Assembly: GCF_017968845.1 (NCBI RefSeq) | Contig: NZ_CP072877.1 | Location: 310,001-374,000, forward strand | Direction: 5' to 3' | From: Microbacterium sp. NIBRBAC000506063 | GTDB lineage: Bacteria > Actinomycetota > Actinomycetes > Actinomycetales > Microbacteriaceae | Length of the DNA stretch: 64,000 nucleotides | Notes under the pieces: model-generated | The model's input: the letters and a program-made list of their open reading frames with translations, nothing else | Databases searched by the model: none | What the model was told of the DNA's origin: nothing | Shown here: in pieces, positions 8,119 through 18,157 of the stretch | Layout: each line of letters starts with the position of its first letter | How positions within the stretch are numbered: position 1 is the stretch's first letter | Program-made: the position numbers and the translations under genes

Positions 8119-9660
8119 GGACGCCTCCAGACGCGGCCGTCGCGGGCCAGAAGTTCATCGGCCGAGGGCGGACCCCACGACCCGGGCGAGTACTGCTCCA
8201 GCGGACCGCCCTGCTCCGCCCAGTACTCCTCGACGGGATCGAGGATCTTCCAGCTGAGCTCGACCTCCTCGTGGCGGGGGAACAGCGGCGGGTCGCCCAG
8301 GAGCACGTCCAGGATGAGGCGCTCGTAGGCCTCCGGGCTCGCCTCGGTGAAGGCATGGCCGTAGCCGAAGTCCATCGTCACGTCGCGCACCTGCGTGCCG
8401 GCGCCGGGCACCTTCGAGCCGAACCGGATCGTCACGCCCTCATCGGGCTGCACGCGGATCACCAGGGCGTTCTGACCGAGCTCGGTCGTGCTGTCCTTGC
8501 CGAACAGATGCTGCGGCGCCCGCTTGAACACCACCGCGATCTCGGTGACGCGGCGTCCGAGCCGCTTGCCCGTGCGCAGGTAGAACGGCACGCCCGACCA
8601 CCGCCGGGTGTTGATCTCGAGCTTGAGCGCGGCGTAAGTCTCGGTCGTGGACTCGGGGTTCATCCCCTCCTCCTCGAGGAAGCCGTTGACCTGTTCTCCG
8701 CCCTGCCAGCCGCCCGCGTACTGTCCGCGGGCCGTCGCCTGGGAGAGGTCCTCGGGAAGCGAGACCGCGGCGAGCACGGTCTCCTTCTCCGAGCGCAGGT
8801 GCTCGGCGGACAGGCTGATGGGCTCCTCCATCGCGGTGAGCGCCAGCAGCTGCAGGAGGTGGTTCTGGATGACGTCGCGCGCCGCGCCGATGCCGTCGTA
8901 GTAGCCGGCCCGGCCCCCACGCCGATGTCCTCGGCCATCGTGATCTGCACGTGGTCGACGTAGTTGCGGTTCCAGATCGGCTCGTACAGCTCGTTCGCGA
9001 AGCGCAGCGCGAGGATGTTCTGCACCGTCTCCTTGCCGAGGTAGTGGTCGATGCGGAAGATCGAGTCGGCGGGGAACGCCACTTCCAGCGCCCGGTTGAG
9101 GGCGCGCGCCGACTCCAGGTCGTCGCCGAAGGGCTTCTCGATGACGACGCGACGCCAGCAGTCGTCGTCGTTCGCGTCGCCGACGAGCCCGGACTCCTTC
9201 AGCTGCTTGGCCACCAGAGGGAAGTCCTTCGGCGGGATCGAGAGGTAGAAGGCGTGGTTGCCCATCGTCCCCGCTCGACATCCAGCTTCTCGACGGTCTC
9301 GCGCAGCCGGCGGAAGGCGTCGGCGTCATCGAAGGTGCCCTGCACGAACCGGATGCCCTGGAGGAGCTGCTCCCACGTCTCCTCGCGGAACGGGGTGCGG
9401 GCGTGCTCCTTGACGGCCTCGTAGACCACCTGGGCGAAGTCCTGGTCCTCCCAATCTCGGCGGGCGAAGCCGACGAGCGCGAAGCCCGGTGGCAGAAGCC
9501 CGCGATTGGCGAGGTCGTAGACGGCGGGCATGAGCTTCTTGCGCGAGAGGTCGCCGGTGACACCGAAGATCACCAGGGCGCTGGGCCCGGCGATCCGGTT
9601 CAGCCGGCGATCGTCGGGATCGCGCAGCGGGTTGTTCCCGCGAGAGAGGGGGACGGTCAT
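8115..9660 (-). CDS. zwf: Glucose-6-phosphate 1-dehydrogenase (frameshifted)
   Basis: Oxidises glucose-6-phosphate to 6-phosphogluconolactone with reduction of NADP, the entry to the oxidative pentose phosphate pathway. The nucleotide-binding motif [13 protein letters not shown] is at residues 31-43, and the substrate-binding/catalytic segment RIDHYLGKE is at about 203-211. Two frame breaks, at plus-strand C runs 8914-8918 and 9269-9272, each need one base. The restored length is 515 residues, normal for the family. It is flanked by pgi (15-base gap) and opcA (4-base overlap). Confidence 0.94.
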
Positions 9661-9675
9661 CGGGGGAAGGCTCTC

Positions 9676-11290
9676 CTACTGGGCGGCGGTGAAGATGTCG
9701 ACGATGTCTTGCGCGCCCTCGGTGATCGTCAACGTGACGACCGGCCGGCCGTGCTCGGCGAGGACGGCGGCGTCACCGGCGGCCTGGGCCTCGATGAGCT
9801 GACCGAAGGTGAAGGGCGCTCGGGGATCTCCAGGTCGACGTCCGTGCGCTCGAGGATCTGCAGGAAAACGCCCTGCGCCGGACCGCCCTTGTGGTACTGG
9901 CCCGTCGAGTGGAGGAACCGGGGCCCCAGCCGAAGGTCGCGGGGCGGCCGGAGTCCGCGGCGACCATCTCGCGCAGACCCTGGAGCTGACCGAGCTCGAG
10001 CCTGTTGACGTAGGCCTGCACCGAGACGTAGCCGTCGTCGGGGAGCGTCGCCCACAGCGCGTCGAGGACGCCGGCGATCGTGCCGGATGCCGCCAGGGCA
10101 GGATCGCTCACCCGGACCTCGATCCCGTCCTCCTCGAAGGCGGCGGGGCGGGTTCGGGGCGTGCGTCCAGCAGACCGCGCGCGGCGATCTTGGCGGACTC
10201 GACGTCGGGCTGATCGAAGGGTTGATGCCCAGCATCCGCCCGGCGATCGCCGTGGCGTACTCCCACACGATGAACTGCGCGCCCAGCGTGCCGCTGACGA
10301 GGATCTCTCCCTCGTGACGCTCGCGCATGTGGAACACGTTCGCGTCGTCGACGAGACGGAGGACCTGTAGGTCGGCGGGGCGGGAGTCCAGCTCCGGGGA
10401 GACGGGCAGCAGGACGACGGGGAGGATTCCCGTCCCCTCCTTGCCGGTGGACTCCGCCACGAGCTGCTCGATCCAGTCCGGAAGGCCCACGATGTGCGTG
10501 CCGTCGGTGATCAGGCCCAGCTTGTCGCGGCGGGGCTCGCCGCCAGCGATGGCGGCGGCGAGGATGAGGGCGGGGTTCTCCGGACTGTCGACGGCGACCT
10601 GCAGGAGTGAGGCCTCCGCCTCGTCCAGCAACTCGGCGATGTCGACGCCGGCGAGGCCGGTGGGAACGAGGCCGAACGCCGTCAGCGCCGAGTAGCGGCC
10701 GCCGACATCCGGATCGGCGTTGAAGACGCGGTACCCGTCGGCGCGTGCCGCGACATCCATCGGGGAGCCGGGATCGGTGACGACGACGATGCGCTCGGTC
10801 GGCTCGATGCCGATGTCGCGGAAGGCCGCCTCGAAGGTGCGCTTGGCCGAGTCGGTCTCGACGGTCGAGCCCGACTTCGAGGAGACCACGAGCACCGTCT
10901 TGGTGAGGTCGCCGGCCTCGCCGTCGCCGTCGACCGCGGCCAGCACCTGCCCGGGGCGGTCGAGTCGAGGATCACGAGCGGAACCCCGGCGGTCTGCGCG
11001 ATGACCTCGGGAGCCAGCGACGAACCGCCCATTCCGGCCAGCACCACGCGGGTGACGCCCTTCTCCACGAGCTCGGCGCGCAGAGCGAGGATCTCGTCGA
11101 CGAGAGGACGAGACACCGAGACGGCGTCGACCCAGCCGAGGCGCTTCGATGCTTCGTCCTCCGCCTCCGGGCCCCACAGGGAGGAGTCACCTGCCGTGAT
11201 CGCCGAGGCGACGAGGCTTCCGACGAGACCGGGAAGGGTCTCGTCGACGACGGCCTTGACCCGGCCGCTGAGGTGGATCGCGACGCTCAT
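9676..11290 (-). CDS. pgi: Glucose-6-phosphate isomerase (frameshifted)
   Basis: Interconverts glucose-6-phosphate and fructose-6-phosphate, linking glycolysis with the pentose phosphate genes around it. The sugar-phosphate segment [16 protein letters not shown], the central [18 protein letters not shown] and the late segment [14 protein letters not shown] support the family. Five frame breaks, near plus-strand positions 9813, 9920, 10144, 10219 and 10953, make this the most disrupted gene in the window. Adding one base at each gives an uninterrupted 539-residue protein ending at the TAG at 9676-9678. Its ATG overlaps the tal stop. A pgi gene inside this operon is not part of the classical mycobacterial arrangement. 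Confidence 0.92.
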
Positions 11291-12398
11291 CGCTGCGCCT
11301 CCAGGGCCTCGGCGACCTGCTCGAGCAGGCCGTGCCAGGAGTCGATGAACTTCGCCACGCCCTCGTCCTCGAGGACCTGGGTCACGTCGGCGAAGTCGAT
11401 GCCGAGATCGGCGAGACCGGCGAAGACGGCGCGGGCGTCGTCATAGTGCGCCGTGATCGTGTCGCCGGTGACCTCGCCGTGGTCGAAGGTCGCCTCGAGC
11501 GTCTTCTCGGGCATCGTGTTGACGACGCCCGGTGCGACCAGTTCGGTCACGTACAGCGTGTCGGGGAGTGCCGGGTCCTTCACGCCGGTCGACGCCCACA
11601 GCGGGCGCTGCGGGTTGGCTCCGGCGGCGAGGAGCGCCTGGGCGCGGTCGCCGGCGAAGGTCTGCTCGTAGAGCTCGTAGGCGAGGCGGGCGTTGGCCAG
11701 GCCGGCCCTGCTCTTGAGAGCGGATGCGGCATCCGATCCGATCGCCTCGAGGCGCTTGTCGGTCTCGGTGTCCACACGCGACACGAAGAAGCTCGCCACG
11801 GAGTGGATGGTCGACAGATCGATCCCGGCGTCCTTGGCCTTCTCCAACCCGGACAGGTAGGCGTCGATGACCTCGGCGTAGCGCTCCAGGCTGAAGATGA
11901 GCGTGACATTGACGCTGACCCCGGAGGCGATCGCCTCGGTGATCGCCGGGAGGCCGGCCTTGGTGGCGGGGATCTTCACCAGCAGGTTCGGGCGGTCGAT
12001 CTCTGCCCACAGCTGCTTGGCCTGGGCGATCGTGCCCTCGGTGTCGTGCGCGAGATCGGGGGAGACCTCGATCGATACGCGGCCGTCGACGTGCCCCGTC
12101 GACTCCCACACCGGGCGGAACACGTCGAGGGCGGCGGCGACGTCTTGCGTGGTGGCGGCGAAGACGGCCTCCTCGGCAGAGGCGCCGGTCTTGGCCAGCT
12201 CCGACACCTGTGCGTCGTAGGACGAGTCGTCGGGGTTCGTGATCGCGCCCGCGAAGATCGTCGGATTCGTTGTGACGCCGACCACGTTGCGGGTCTGGAT
12301 CAGCTCACTGAGATTGCCGGAGGTGATGCGGGTGCGGGAGAGGTCGTCGAGCCAGATGCTGACGCCCTCGTCGGACAGACGGGAGGTGGGGTGCTCAT
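11287..12398 (-). CDS. tal: Transaldolase (frameshifted near start)
   Basis: Transfers a dihydroxyacetone unit between sugar phosphates in the non-oxidative pentose phosphate pathway. The Schiff-base lysine is in [11 protein letters not shown]. Early motif [15 protein letters not shown] is also diagnostic. The frame breaks in the G run at 12388-12391 (plus strand) directly after the ATG; one base restores [20 protein letters not shown]. The resulting 370 residues match the actinobacterial Tal size. It overlaps tkt upstream and pgi downstream by four bases each. Confidence 0.94.
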
Positions 12399-14490
12399 GC
12401 GTTCTCCTTGAGGGTCTCGCGTGCGGCAGCGACGACCGCGTCGGCGGTGATGCCGAACTTCTCGAACAGAGTCTTGTAGTCGGCGGAGGCGCCGAAGTGG
12501 TCGATGCCGACCGAGCGGCCGCGGTCGCCCACGATGCCGCGCCAGGTCAGCACGGAGCCCGCCTCGACCGAGACGCGGGCGGTGACGGATGCCGGGAGGA
12601 CCGACTCGCGGTACTCCTCGTCCTGCTCGGCGAACCATTCCAGAGACGGCGCCGAGACCACGCGGGCGTTCACGCCCTCGGCGGCGAGCGTCTCGCGGGC
12701 GGTGACGGCCAACTGCACCTCGGAACCGGTGGCGATGAGGATGACGTCGGGGTGCCGTTCGGCGCCTCGGCCAGCACGTACGCGCCCTTGGCCGCGCCCT
12801 CCGCACTCGCGAAGACCTCGCCGGAGGCGTCGCCCTCGCCGCGGGCGAACACGGGGATGTTCTGCCGCGTCAGGGCGATGCCGACCGGGCCGCCGTGGCG
12901 GCGCAGCGTCTCGAGCCAGACGACGGCGGTCTCGTTCGCGTCGGCCGGACGCGCGATCGTGAAGTTCGGGATCGCGCGCAACGTGGCCAGCTGCTCGACC
13001 GGCTGGTGCGTGGGGCCGTCCTCGCCGAGGGCGACCGAGTCGTGGGTCCAGACGAAGATGCTCGGGATGTCCATGAGCGCGGCCAGACGCACGGCCGGGC
13101 GCATGTAGTCGCTGAAGATCAGGAACGTCCCACCGAAGGAGCGGGTCAGCCCGTGCAGCTGGATGCCGTTGATGATCGCGCCCATGGCGTGTTCGCGGAT
13201 GCCGAAGTGCAGCACGCGGCCGTAGGGATCGCCGGACCACTCGCCGGTCGACCACTCGGCCGGGACGAAGGACTTGGCGCCCTTGATCGTGGTGAGGTTC
13301 GACTCGGCGAGGTCGGCCGATCCGCCCCAGAGCTCGGGGAGCTCGGCGGCGAGGGCGTTGATGACCTGGCCGGAGGCGGCACGGGTGGAGACGTCCTTGC
13401 CCGCCTCGAAGGAGGGGAGGACCGCGGCGATGTCGCCGGGCAGCTCGCGCGCCTGCAGACGGTCCAGCAGTGCCTTGCGCTCGGGATTCGCGGCCGCCCA
13501 GGCGTCGAAGGACTCCTGCCAGGCGGCGCGCGCCACGGCGGCGCGGTCGGCGAGCGCACGGGTGTGCGCGATCACATCGTCGGCGACGACGAAGGTCTCT
13601 GCCGGGTCGAAGCCCAGCACCTCCTTGGTCGCGGCCAGCTCCTCGGCGCCGAGCGCGGAGCCATGGATCTTGCCCGTGTTCTGCTTGCCGGGCGAAGGCC
13701 AGCCGATGATCGTCTTCAGGATGATCAGGCTCGGCTTGCCGGTCTCCGCCTTGGCGGCCTCGATCGCCGCGTAGAGCTCTGCGACATCCTCGGCGTACTC
13801 GCCGGTCTTCTTCCAGTCGACCGTCTGCACATGCCAGCCGTAGGCCTTGTAGCGGGCGGCCACGTCTTCCGAGAAGGCGATGTTGGTGTCGTCCTCGATG
13901 GAGATCTGGTTCGAGTCGTAGATCGCGATGAGGTTGCCCAGCTGCTGGTGGCCGGCGAGCGAGCCTGCCTCGCTCGTGACGCCCTCCTGCAGGTCGCCGT
14001 CACCGGCGACGACGTAGACGAAGTGGTCGAACGGGCTCTGGCCGGCTGCGGCATCCGGATCCAGGAGACCGCGCTCGTACCGGGCCGCGTAGGCGAATCC
14101 CACGGCAGAGGCGAGACCTTGGCCCAGGGGACCGGTGGTGATCTCGACGCCGTCGGTGTGCCCGTACTCCGGGTGCCCCGGTGTCTTCGAGCCCCAGGTG
14201 CGCAGCGCCTTCAGGTCATCCAGCTCGAGGCCGAAGCCGCCCAGGTAGAGCTGCACGTACTGGGTCAGCGAGGAGTGACCCGCGGAGAGGATGAAACGGT
14301 CGCGGCCGAGCCAGTCCGCATCCTTCGGGTCATGACGCAGCACCCGCTGATAGAGGAGATACGCCGCGGGGGCGAGGCTCATCGCGGTGCCCGGGTGTCC
14401 GTTGCCGACCTTCTCGACGGCATCCGCCGCCAGCACGCGCGCCGTATCCACGGCACGTCGGTCGAGGTCATCCCACTGAAGATCGGTCAC
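12395..14490 (-). CDS. tkt: Transketolase (frameshifted)
   Basis: A TPP- and Mg-dependent enzyme moving two-carbon units between ketoses and aldoses. The TPP-binding segment [16 protein letters not shown], the early [10 protein letters not shown] and the pyrimidine-domain segment [16 protein letters not shown] are intact. The frame breaks in the G run at 12749-12752 (plus strand); one base joins APNGTP to [15 protein letters not shown], for 698 residues. It is the first gene of the pentose phosphate operon. The divergent neighbour is ctaB. Confidence 0.95.
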
Positions 14491-14594
14491 AGCTGAGCCC
14501 TTCTTGACTGTTGAGGTCGGGCGCCCGGACTGCCTGCGCTTTCCGCGGCATCACGGAGGGGCACAAAGTGCGACGGGCGCGCAAGTGGTCTTCA

Positions 14595-14620
14595 GCATAG
14601 CGGGGACGCCACATCCCCGC
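14595..14620 (-). promoter_or_regulatory. Candidate tkt promoter with adjacent inverted repeat
   Basis: On the minus strand TATGCT (14595-14600) is a good -10 box about 105 bases before the tkt ATG. A perfect inverted repeat GCGGGGA/TCCCCGC (14600-14606 and 14614-14620, 7-base spacer) touches it on the upstream side, where a regulator would interfere with or assist polymerase. The rest of the 216-base tkt-ctaB gap holds a TAGACT box at 14681-14686 facing ctaB. Confidence 0.4.
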
Positions 14621-14706
14621 GCCGGACCGCCCGGCGCCTGCCGCGCGTCCTCTGGGCACTCGCGGCGTCACACAGTGACATAGACTGGAGGGAGCTGTCA
14701 TCAGGC

Positions 14707-15641
14707 GTGCGCGGAGGAGGCGATCACATCTCGACCTTGACCCATCGCACCGTCCCCGAACGCTCGCTCGGTCGCACGATCCGCGGATACATCGCACTCA
14801 CCAAGCCGCGCGTCATGGAGCTGCTGCTGGTGACGACGGTGCCGGTGATGATCCTCGCCGAGGGCGGATTCCCGAACCCGTGGCTGGTCCTGGCCACGGT
14901 GATCGGCGGCACGATGAGCGCAGGTTCCGCCGCGTCGTTCAACATGTACCTCGACCGCGACATCGACGTCCACATGCACCGGACGGAGAACCGCCCTCTC
15001 GTGACGGGCGAGGTGTCGCCGCGCGGCGCGCTCGTCTTCTCCTGGGTGCTCGCCGTGGGCTCCACCGTGTGGCTCTGGCTCACGACCAACTGGCTCGCCG
15101 CAGCACTGTCGGCCTTCGCGATCTTCTTCTACGTCGTCATCTACACGATGATCCTCAAGCGCCGCACGGAGCAGAACATCGTGTGGGCGGCATCGCCGGC
15201 TGCTTCCCCGTCGCGATCGGCTGGTCCGCGGTCACGGGATCGCTCGGCTGGCCGATGCTCGTGCTGTTCGTCCTGGTCTTCCTCTGGACGCCGCCGCACT
15301 ACTGGCCGCTGTCGATGAAGTACAAGGACGACTACGACGACGTCGACGTCCCGATGCTCGGCGCCACCCGGAGCCCTTCGCAGGTCGGACTCCAGATCAT
15401 CCTCTACGCCTGGGCCACGGTCGTCTGCTCGTTGCTGCTCGTGCCGATCGCGGGCATGGGCCTGGTCTACACCGTCTCCGCGGCCGTGTTCGGCGGCTGG
15501 TTCATCTACGAGTCCCATCGGCTCTACACGCGAGCGGTGCGGGGCACGGAGCCGCGGCCGATGCGCGTCTTCCACGCCTCGATCACCTATCTGACCCTCA
15601 TCTTCGTCGCTGTCGCGGTCGATCCGCTGCTGCCCTTCTGA
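14707..15641 (+). CDS. ctaB: Protoheme IX farnesyltransferase, heme O synthase (frameshifted)
   Basis: Membrane enzyme that adds a farnesyl group to heme b to make heme O for cytochrome oxidase. UbiA-type motifs are present: [15 protein letters not shown], and the second acidic segment [15 protein letters not shown]. Several hydrophobic helices follow one another, as the family requires. The frame breaks in the G run at 15185-15187; one G joins IVWG to [17 protein letters not shown], for about 311 residues. The start is uncertain: GTG at 14707 or TTG at 14737, with GGAGGAGG between them. ctaA, which acts on its product, lies 3 kb downstream on the opposite strand. Confidence 0.92.
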
Positions 15642-15648
15642 TCGTCGT

Positions 15649-15674
15649 TCTGTGACGTCATCGTTCGTCACAGA
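15649..15674. promoter_or_regulatory. Inverted repeat between ctaB and the rhodanese gene
   Basis: TCTGTGACG (15649-15657) and CGTCACAGA (15666-15674) are perfect reverse complements with an 8-base spacer. The repeat lies just past the ctaB stop and 75 bases before the rhodanese start, so it could be an operator for the sulfur genes or a weak hairpin ending ctaB. No T tract follows it. The TGTGAC/GTCACA arms are reminiscent of Crp/Fnr-type half sites, but the spacing is too wide for a standard site. Confidence 0.4.
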
Positions 15675-15749
15675 GATTGATCCGCGTCGCGCTGTCACCC
15701 ACGGTAGAAGCACCGAACACACCAACGGTGATCCGAAAGAGGCGCACAC

Positions 15750-16882
15750 ATGACCACCGAGACCCCGGAGCCCGCTGCTCCCGAACGCAAGAAGAAAGCC
15801 TGGGTGACCCCGGTCGCCTTCGTCGCCGTCGCCGTCCTCGCCGCCACAGCCGGCGTCCTGGGCGCGCGCAGCCTCGGCGGCGGCCCGCAGCCGCAGGCCA
15901 CCGGATCGGATGAGGGTGCCGCGCAGGCGGCGTCCGTGCAGGTCCAGTACGGCGAGGCGCGCGGCACGGTCCACCAGGACGAGCCCCTCGTCAGCACCGA
16001 CTGGCTCGCCGAGAACCTCGACGACCCGAACCTCGTCATCATCGAGGTCAGTGAAGGGCGATCCAACAGCACCCTGACCAGCTATGACGTCGGACACATC
16101 CCCGGCGCCGTGGAGTTCGTCTGGTACCGCGACTTCGTCGAGCAGCTCAACCGTGACCTGGTCGACCGCGAGCAGTTCACCGCACTCGCGCAGTCGGCGG
16201 GCATCGACGACGACAGCACCGTCGTGATCTACGGCGACGCGAACAACTGGTTCGCCGCCTACGGCGCCTGGGTCTTCAAGCTCTACGGCTTCGAGGACGT
16301 GCGCCTGCTCGACGGCGGTCGTGCCGCCTGGGAGATCGAGGGTCGCGAGCTCAGCCCCGTCGCCCCCACCCCTGCACAGGGCAGCTGGGAGGCGCTCGCG
16401 CCGAACTCCGACATCCGCGCCTTCCAGTCGGAGGTGCTCGACGTCGTGAACGGCGAGATCGACGGTGTGATCATCGACATCCGCGGACCCGCCGAGTACA
16501 ACGGCGAGATCGGCGTGGCCGAGGGCTTCGGCGGCGAGGCCGCGGCGAAGTGGGGCCACGTCCCCGGGGCCGTCAACTCGCCCTGGGCCTCATCGTCAAC
16601 CAGCCCGACGCCGGCGGCGACGGCACCTTCGTCGATGTCGAGGCGATCAAGGCGCACTACGCGGAGCTCGGCGTCGACGGCACCAAGCCCATCTACGTCT
16701 ACTGCCGCATCGGCGAGCGGGCAAGCCACACGTGGTACGCGCTCAGCCAGCTGCTCGGCTACGACGTGAAGCTCTACGACGGCTCGTGGACCGAATGGGG
16801 CAATTCCGTCGGCGTGCCCGTCGAGAACCCCACGCTCGAAGCCTCGGGCGGCTACAGCGGCCTGTGGGGCGGCGAAGACTGA
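15750..16882 (+). CDS. Membrane-anchored thiosulfate sulfurtransferase, tandem rhodanese (frameshifted)
   Basis: Transfers sulfane sulfur, classically from thiosulfate, to a thiophilic acceptor. The N-terminus has one membrane helix (about residues 20-40) behind a Lys/Arg-rich cytoplasmic tip, placing the catalytic part outside the membrane. Two rhodanese domains follow. The first (about 80-210) is inactive-type; the second carries the active-site loop [10 protein letters not shown] with the persulfide Cys. The frame breaks at 16581-16583; one C restores [16 protein letters not shown], for 377 residues. The thiosulfate transporter gene starts 3 bases after its stop, so the two form an operon handling thiosulfate. 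Confidence 0.87.
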
Positions 16883-16884
16883 AG

Positions 16885-18147
16885 GTGACCGCTCCTTCGA
16901 CGTCGACGACTGCCGGCGCTCCCGAGAACGGGGGCGCCGGCGGTCCGCGTGTGCTCGGCTGGACCCGCGCCGACACGGTGCGCACGATCGTGGCCGTCCT
17001 GATCGCCGTGGCGCTCTTCATCACGGGCCTTGTGCTGCAGGCGGGGCGTGGCCCGGGAACAGGACCGACGGCATCCTTCGCGCTCCTGACGGGCGTCTCG
17101 CTGGGCATCCTCTTCGAGCGCGGGAGGTTCTGCTTCTACTGCATCTTCCGCGACCTCTTCGAGAAGCGGAACAGCCGCGGCACCTACTCGATCCTCGTCG
17201 CGCTGGCGGTGGGGCTCGTCGGCTACACGATCGTCTTCTCGCTGCGGCTGCCGATCCCTCAGCCCGGAGACCTGGCACCGGGAGCGCACGTCGGGCCGGT
17301 GAGCCTCTCGCTCGTGCTCGCCGGGTTCACCTTCGGGCTGGGCGTGGTCATCTCAGGCGGATGCATAGGCGGGCACCTCTACCGACTCGGTGAGGGGAGC
17401 CTCCGAGCGCTGCCTGCTCTCGCCGGTGCGATCCTCGGCTTCGGACTGGGCTTCCTCACCTGGAACGCGATGGCCACGACCTTCACGCTCAACGCCCCGG
17501 TGCCCTGGCTTCCTGCGGCAGCCGGCTATGTGCCTGCGGTGATCCTGCAGCTCGCGATCCTCATCGCCGTGGGCGTGTGGCTGCTCAAGTGGAATCCGCC
17601 GGTGGAGGCGCGCGCCGAGCGCGTGATCGATGCGACCGAGATCCGGCGCACGCTCTTCTTCAAGCGCTGGCCCGCACTTCTCACCGGTGCGCTCGTCGGC
17701 ATCGTCGGCGTGCTCTACTACCTGCGCGTCGGCCCTCTCGGCGTGACGAGCCAGCTCAGCAGTCTCACCCGCACCGGGCTCGACGAGGCCGGGCTTCTGC
17801 CCGAGACGCTCGTCGGGCTGGACGGCGCGCTGGCCGGCTGCGTCGCCCTGGTGGTGGAGACGATCACCGAGAACGGATGGCTGATCATCGGCATCGTGCT
17901 CGGCTCGCTCCTCGCCGCGCTTCCCGGGCGTCGCTTCCGCATCGAGCCGCTCACGGTCCGCGGCACGGGCACGGCCGTGGTCGGCGGCGTGCTGCTGGGC
18001 TGGGGAGCCGTCACCGGCCTCGGCTGCACGATCGGGGTCTTCCTCTCCGGCATCCACGCCTCTGCGGGCTCCGGCTGGGTCTTCGCGATCTCGCTCGTGC
18101 TCGCGCTGGGCCTGGGCTTCCGCCTCGGCCTCCACCGCGGGACGTGA
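16885..18147 (+). CDS. YeeE/YedE family thiosulfate transporter (TsuA-like)
   Basis: A 420-residue polytopic membrane protein of the YeeE/YedE family; E. coli TsuA takes up thiosulfate by passing it along conserved cysteines. Here the matching cysteines are visible in ISGGCIGGHLYRLGEG (first half) and GLGCTIGVFLSGIHASAG (second half), with further Cys at RFCFYCIF. About ten hydrophobic helices alternate with short loops. The start is GTG at 16885, three bases after the rhodanese stop, with GAAGG overlapping the end of that gene. Intact frame. The pairing with a rhodanese strongly suggests sulfur-source uptake. Confidence 0.87.
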   Translation: MTAPSTSTTAGAPENGGAGGPRVLGWTRADTVRTIVAVLIAVALFITGLVLQAGRGPGTGPTASFALLTGVSLGILFERGRFCFYCIFRDLFEKRNSRGTYSILVALAVGLVGYTIVFSLRLPIPQPGDLAPGAHVGPVSLSLVLAGFTFGLGVVISGGCIGGHLYRLGEGSLRALPALAGAILGFGLGFLTWNAMATTFTLNAPVPWLPAAAGYVPAVILQLAILIAVGVWLLKWNPPVEARAERVIDATEIRRTLFFKRWPALLTGALVGIVGVLYYLRVGPLGVTSQLSSLTRTGLDEAGLLPETLVGLDGALAGCVALVVETITENGWLIIGIVLGSLLAALPGRRFRIEPLTVRGTGTAVVGGVLLGWGAVTGLGCTIGVFLSGIHASAGSGWVFAISLVLALGLGFRLGLHRGT

Positions 18148-18157
18148 CGGGCAGGAC

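Noticed and set aside
9676-11290. pgi as a true pseudogene
   Set aside because: Five lesions would suggest decay, but all are one-base losses in G/C runs, with all motifs preserved and an otherwise perfect protein, as in the essential genes around it.
12895-14496. Long open frame on the plus strand opposite tkt
   Set aside because: It is antisense to a clear transketolase gene, has high-GC third-position artefact composition and shows no domain. Similar long antisense frames opposite sufB, ctaA, sufD and the PH-domain gene were rejected for the same reason.
15649-15674. Standard CRP-type site in the ctaB-rhodanese gap
   Set aside because: The TGTGA/TCACA arms are present, but the spacing is 12 rather than 6 bases, so it does not fit the known consensus.
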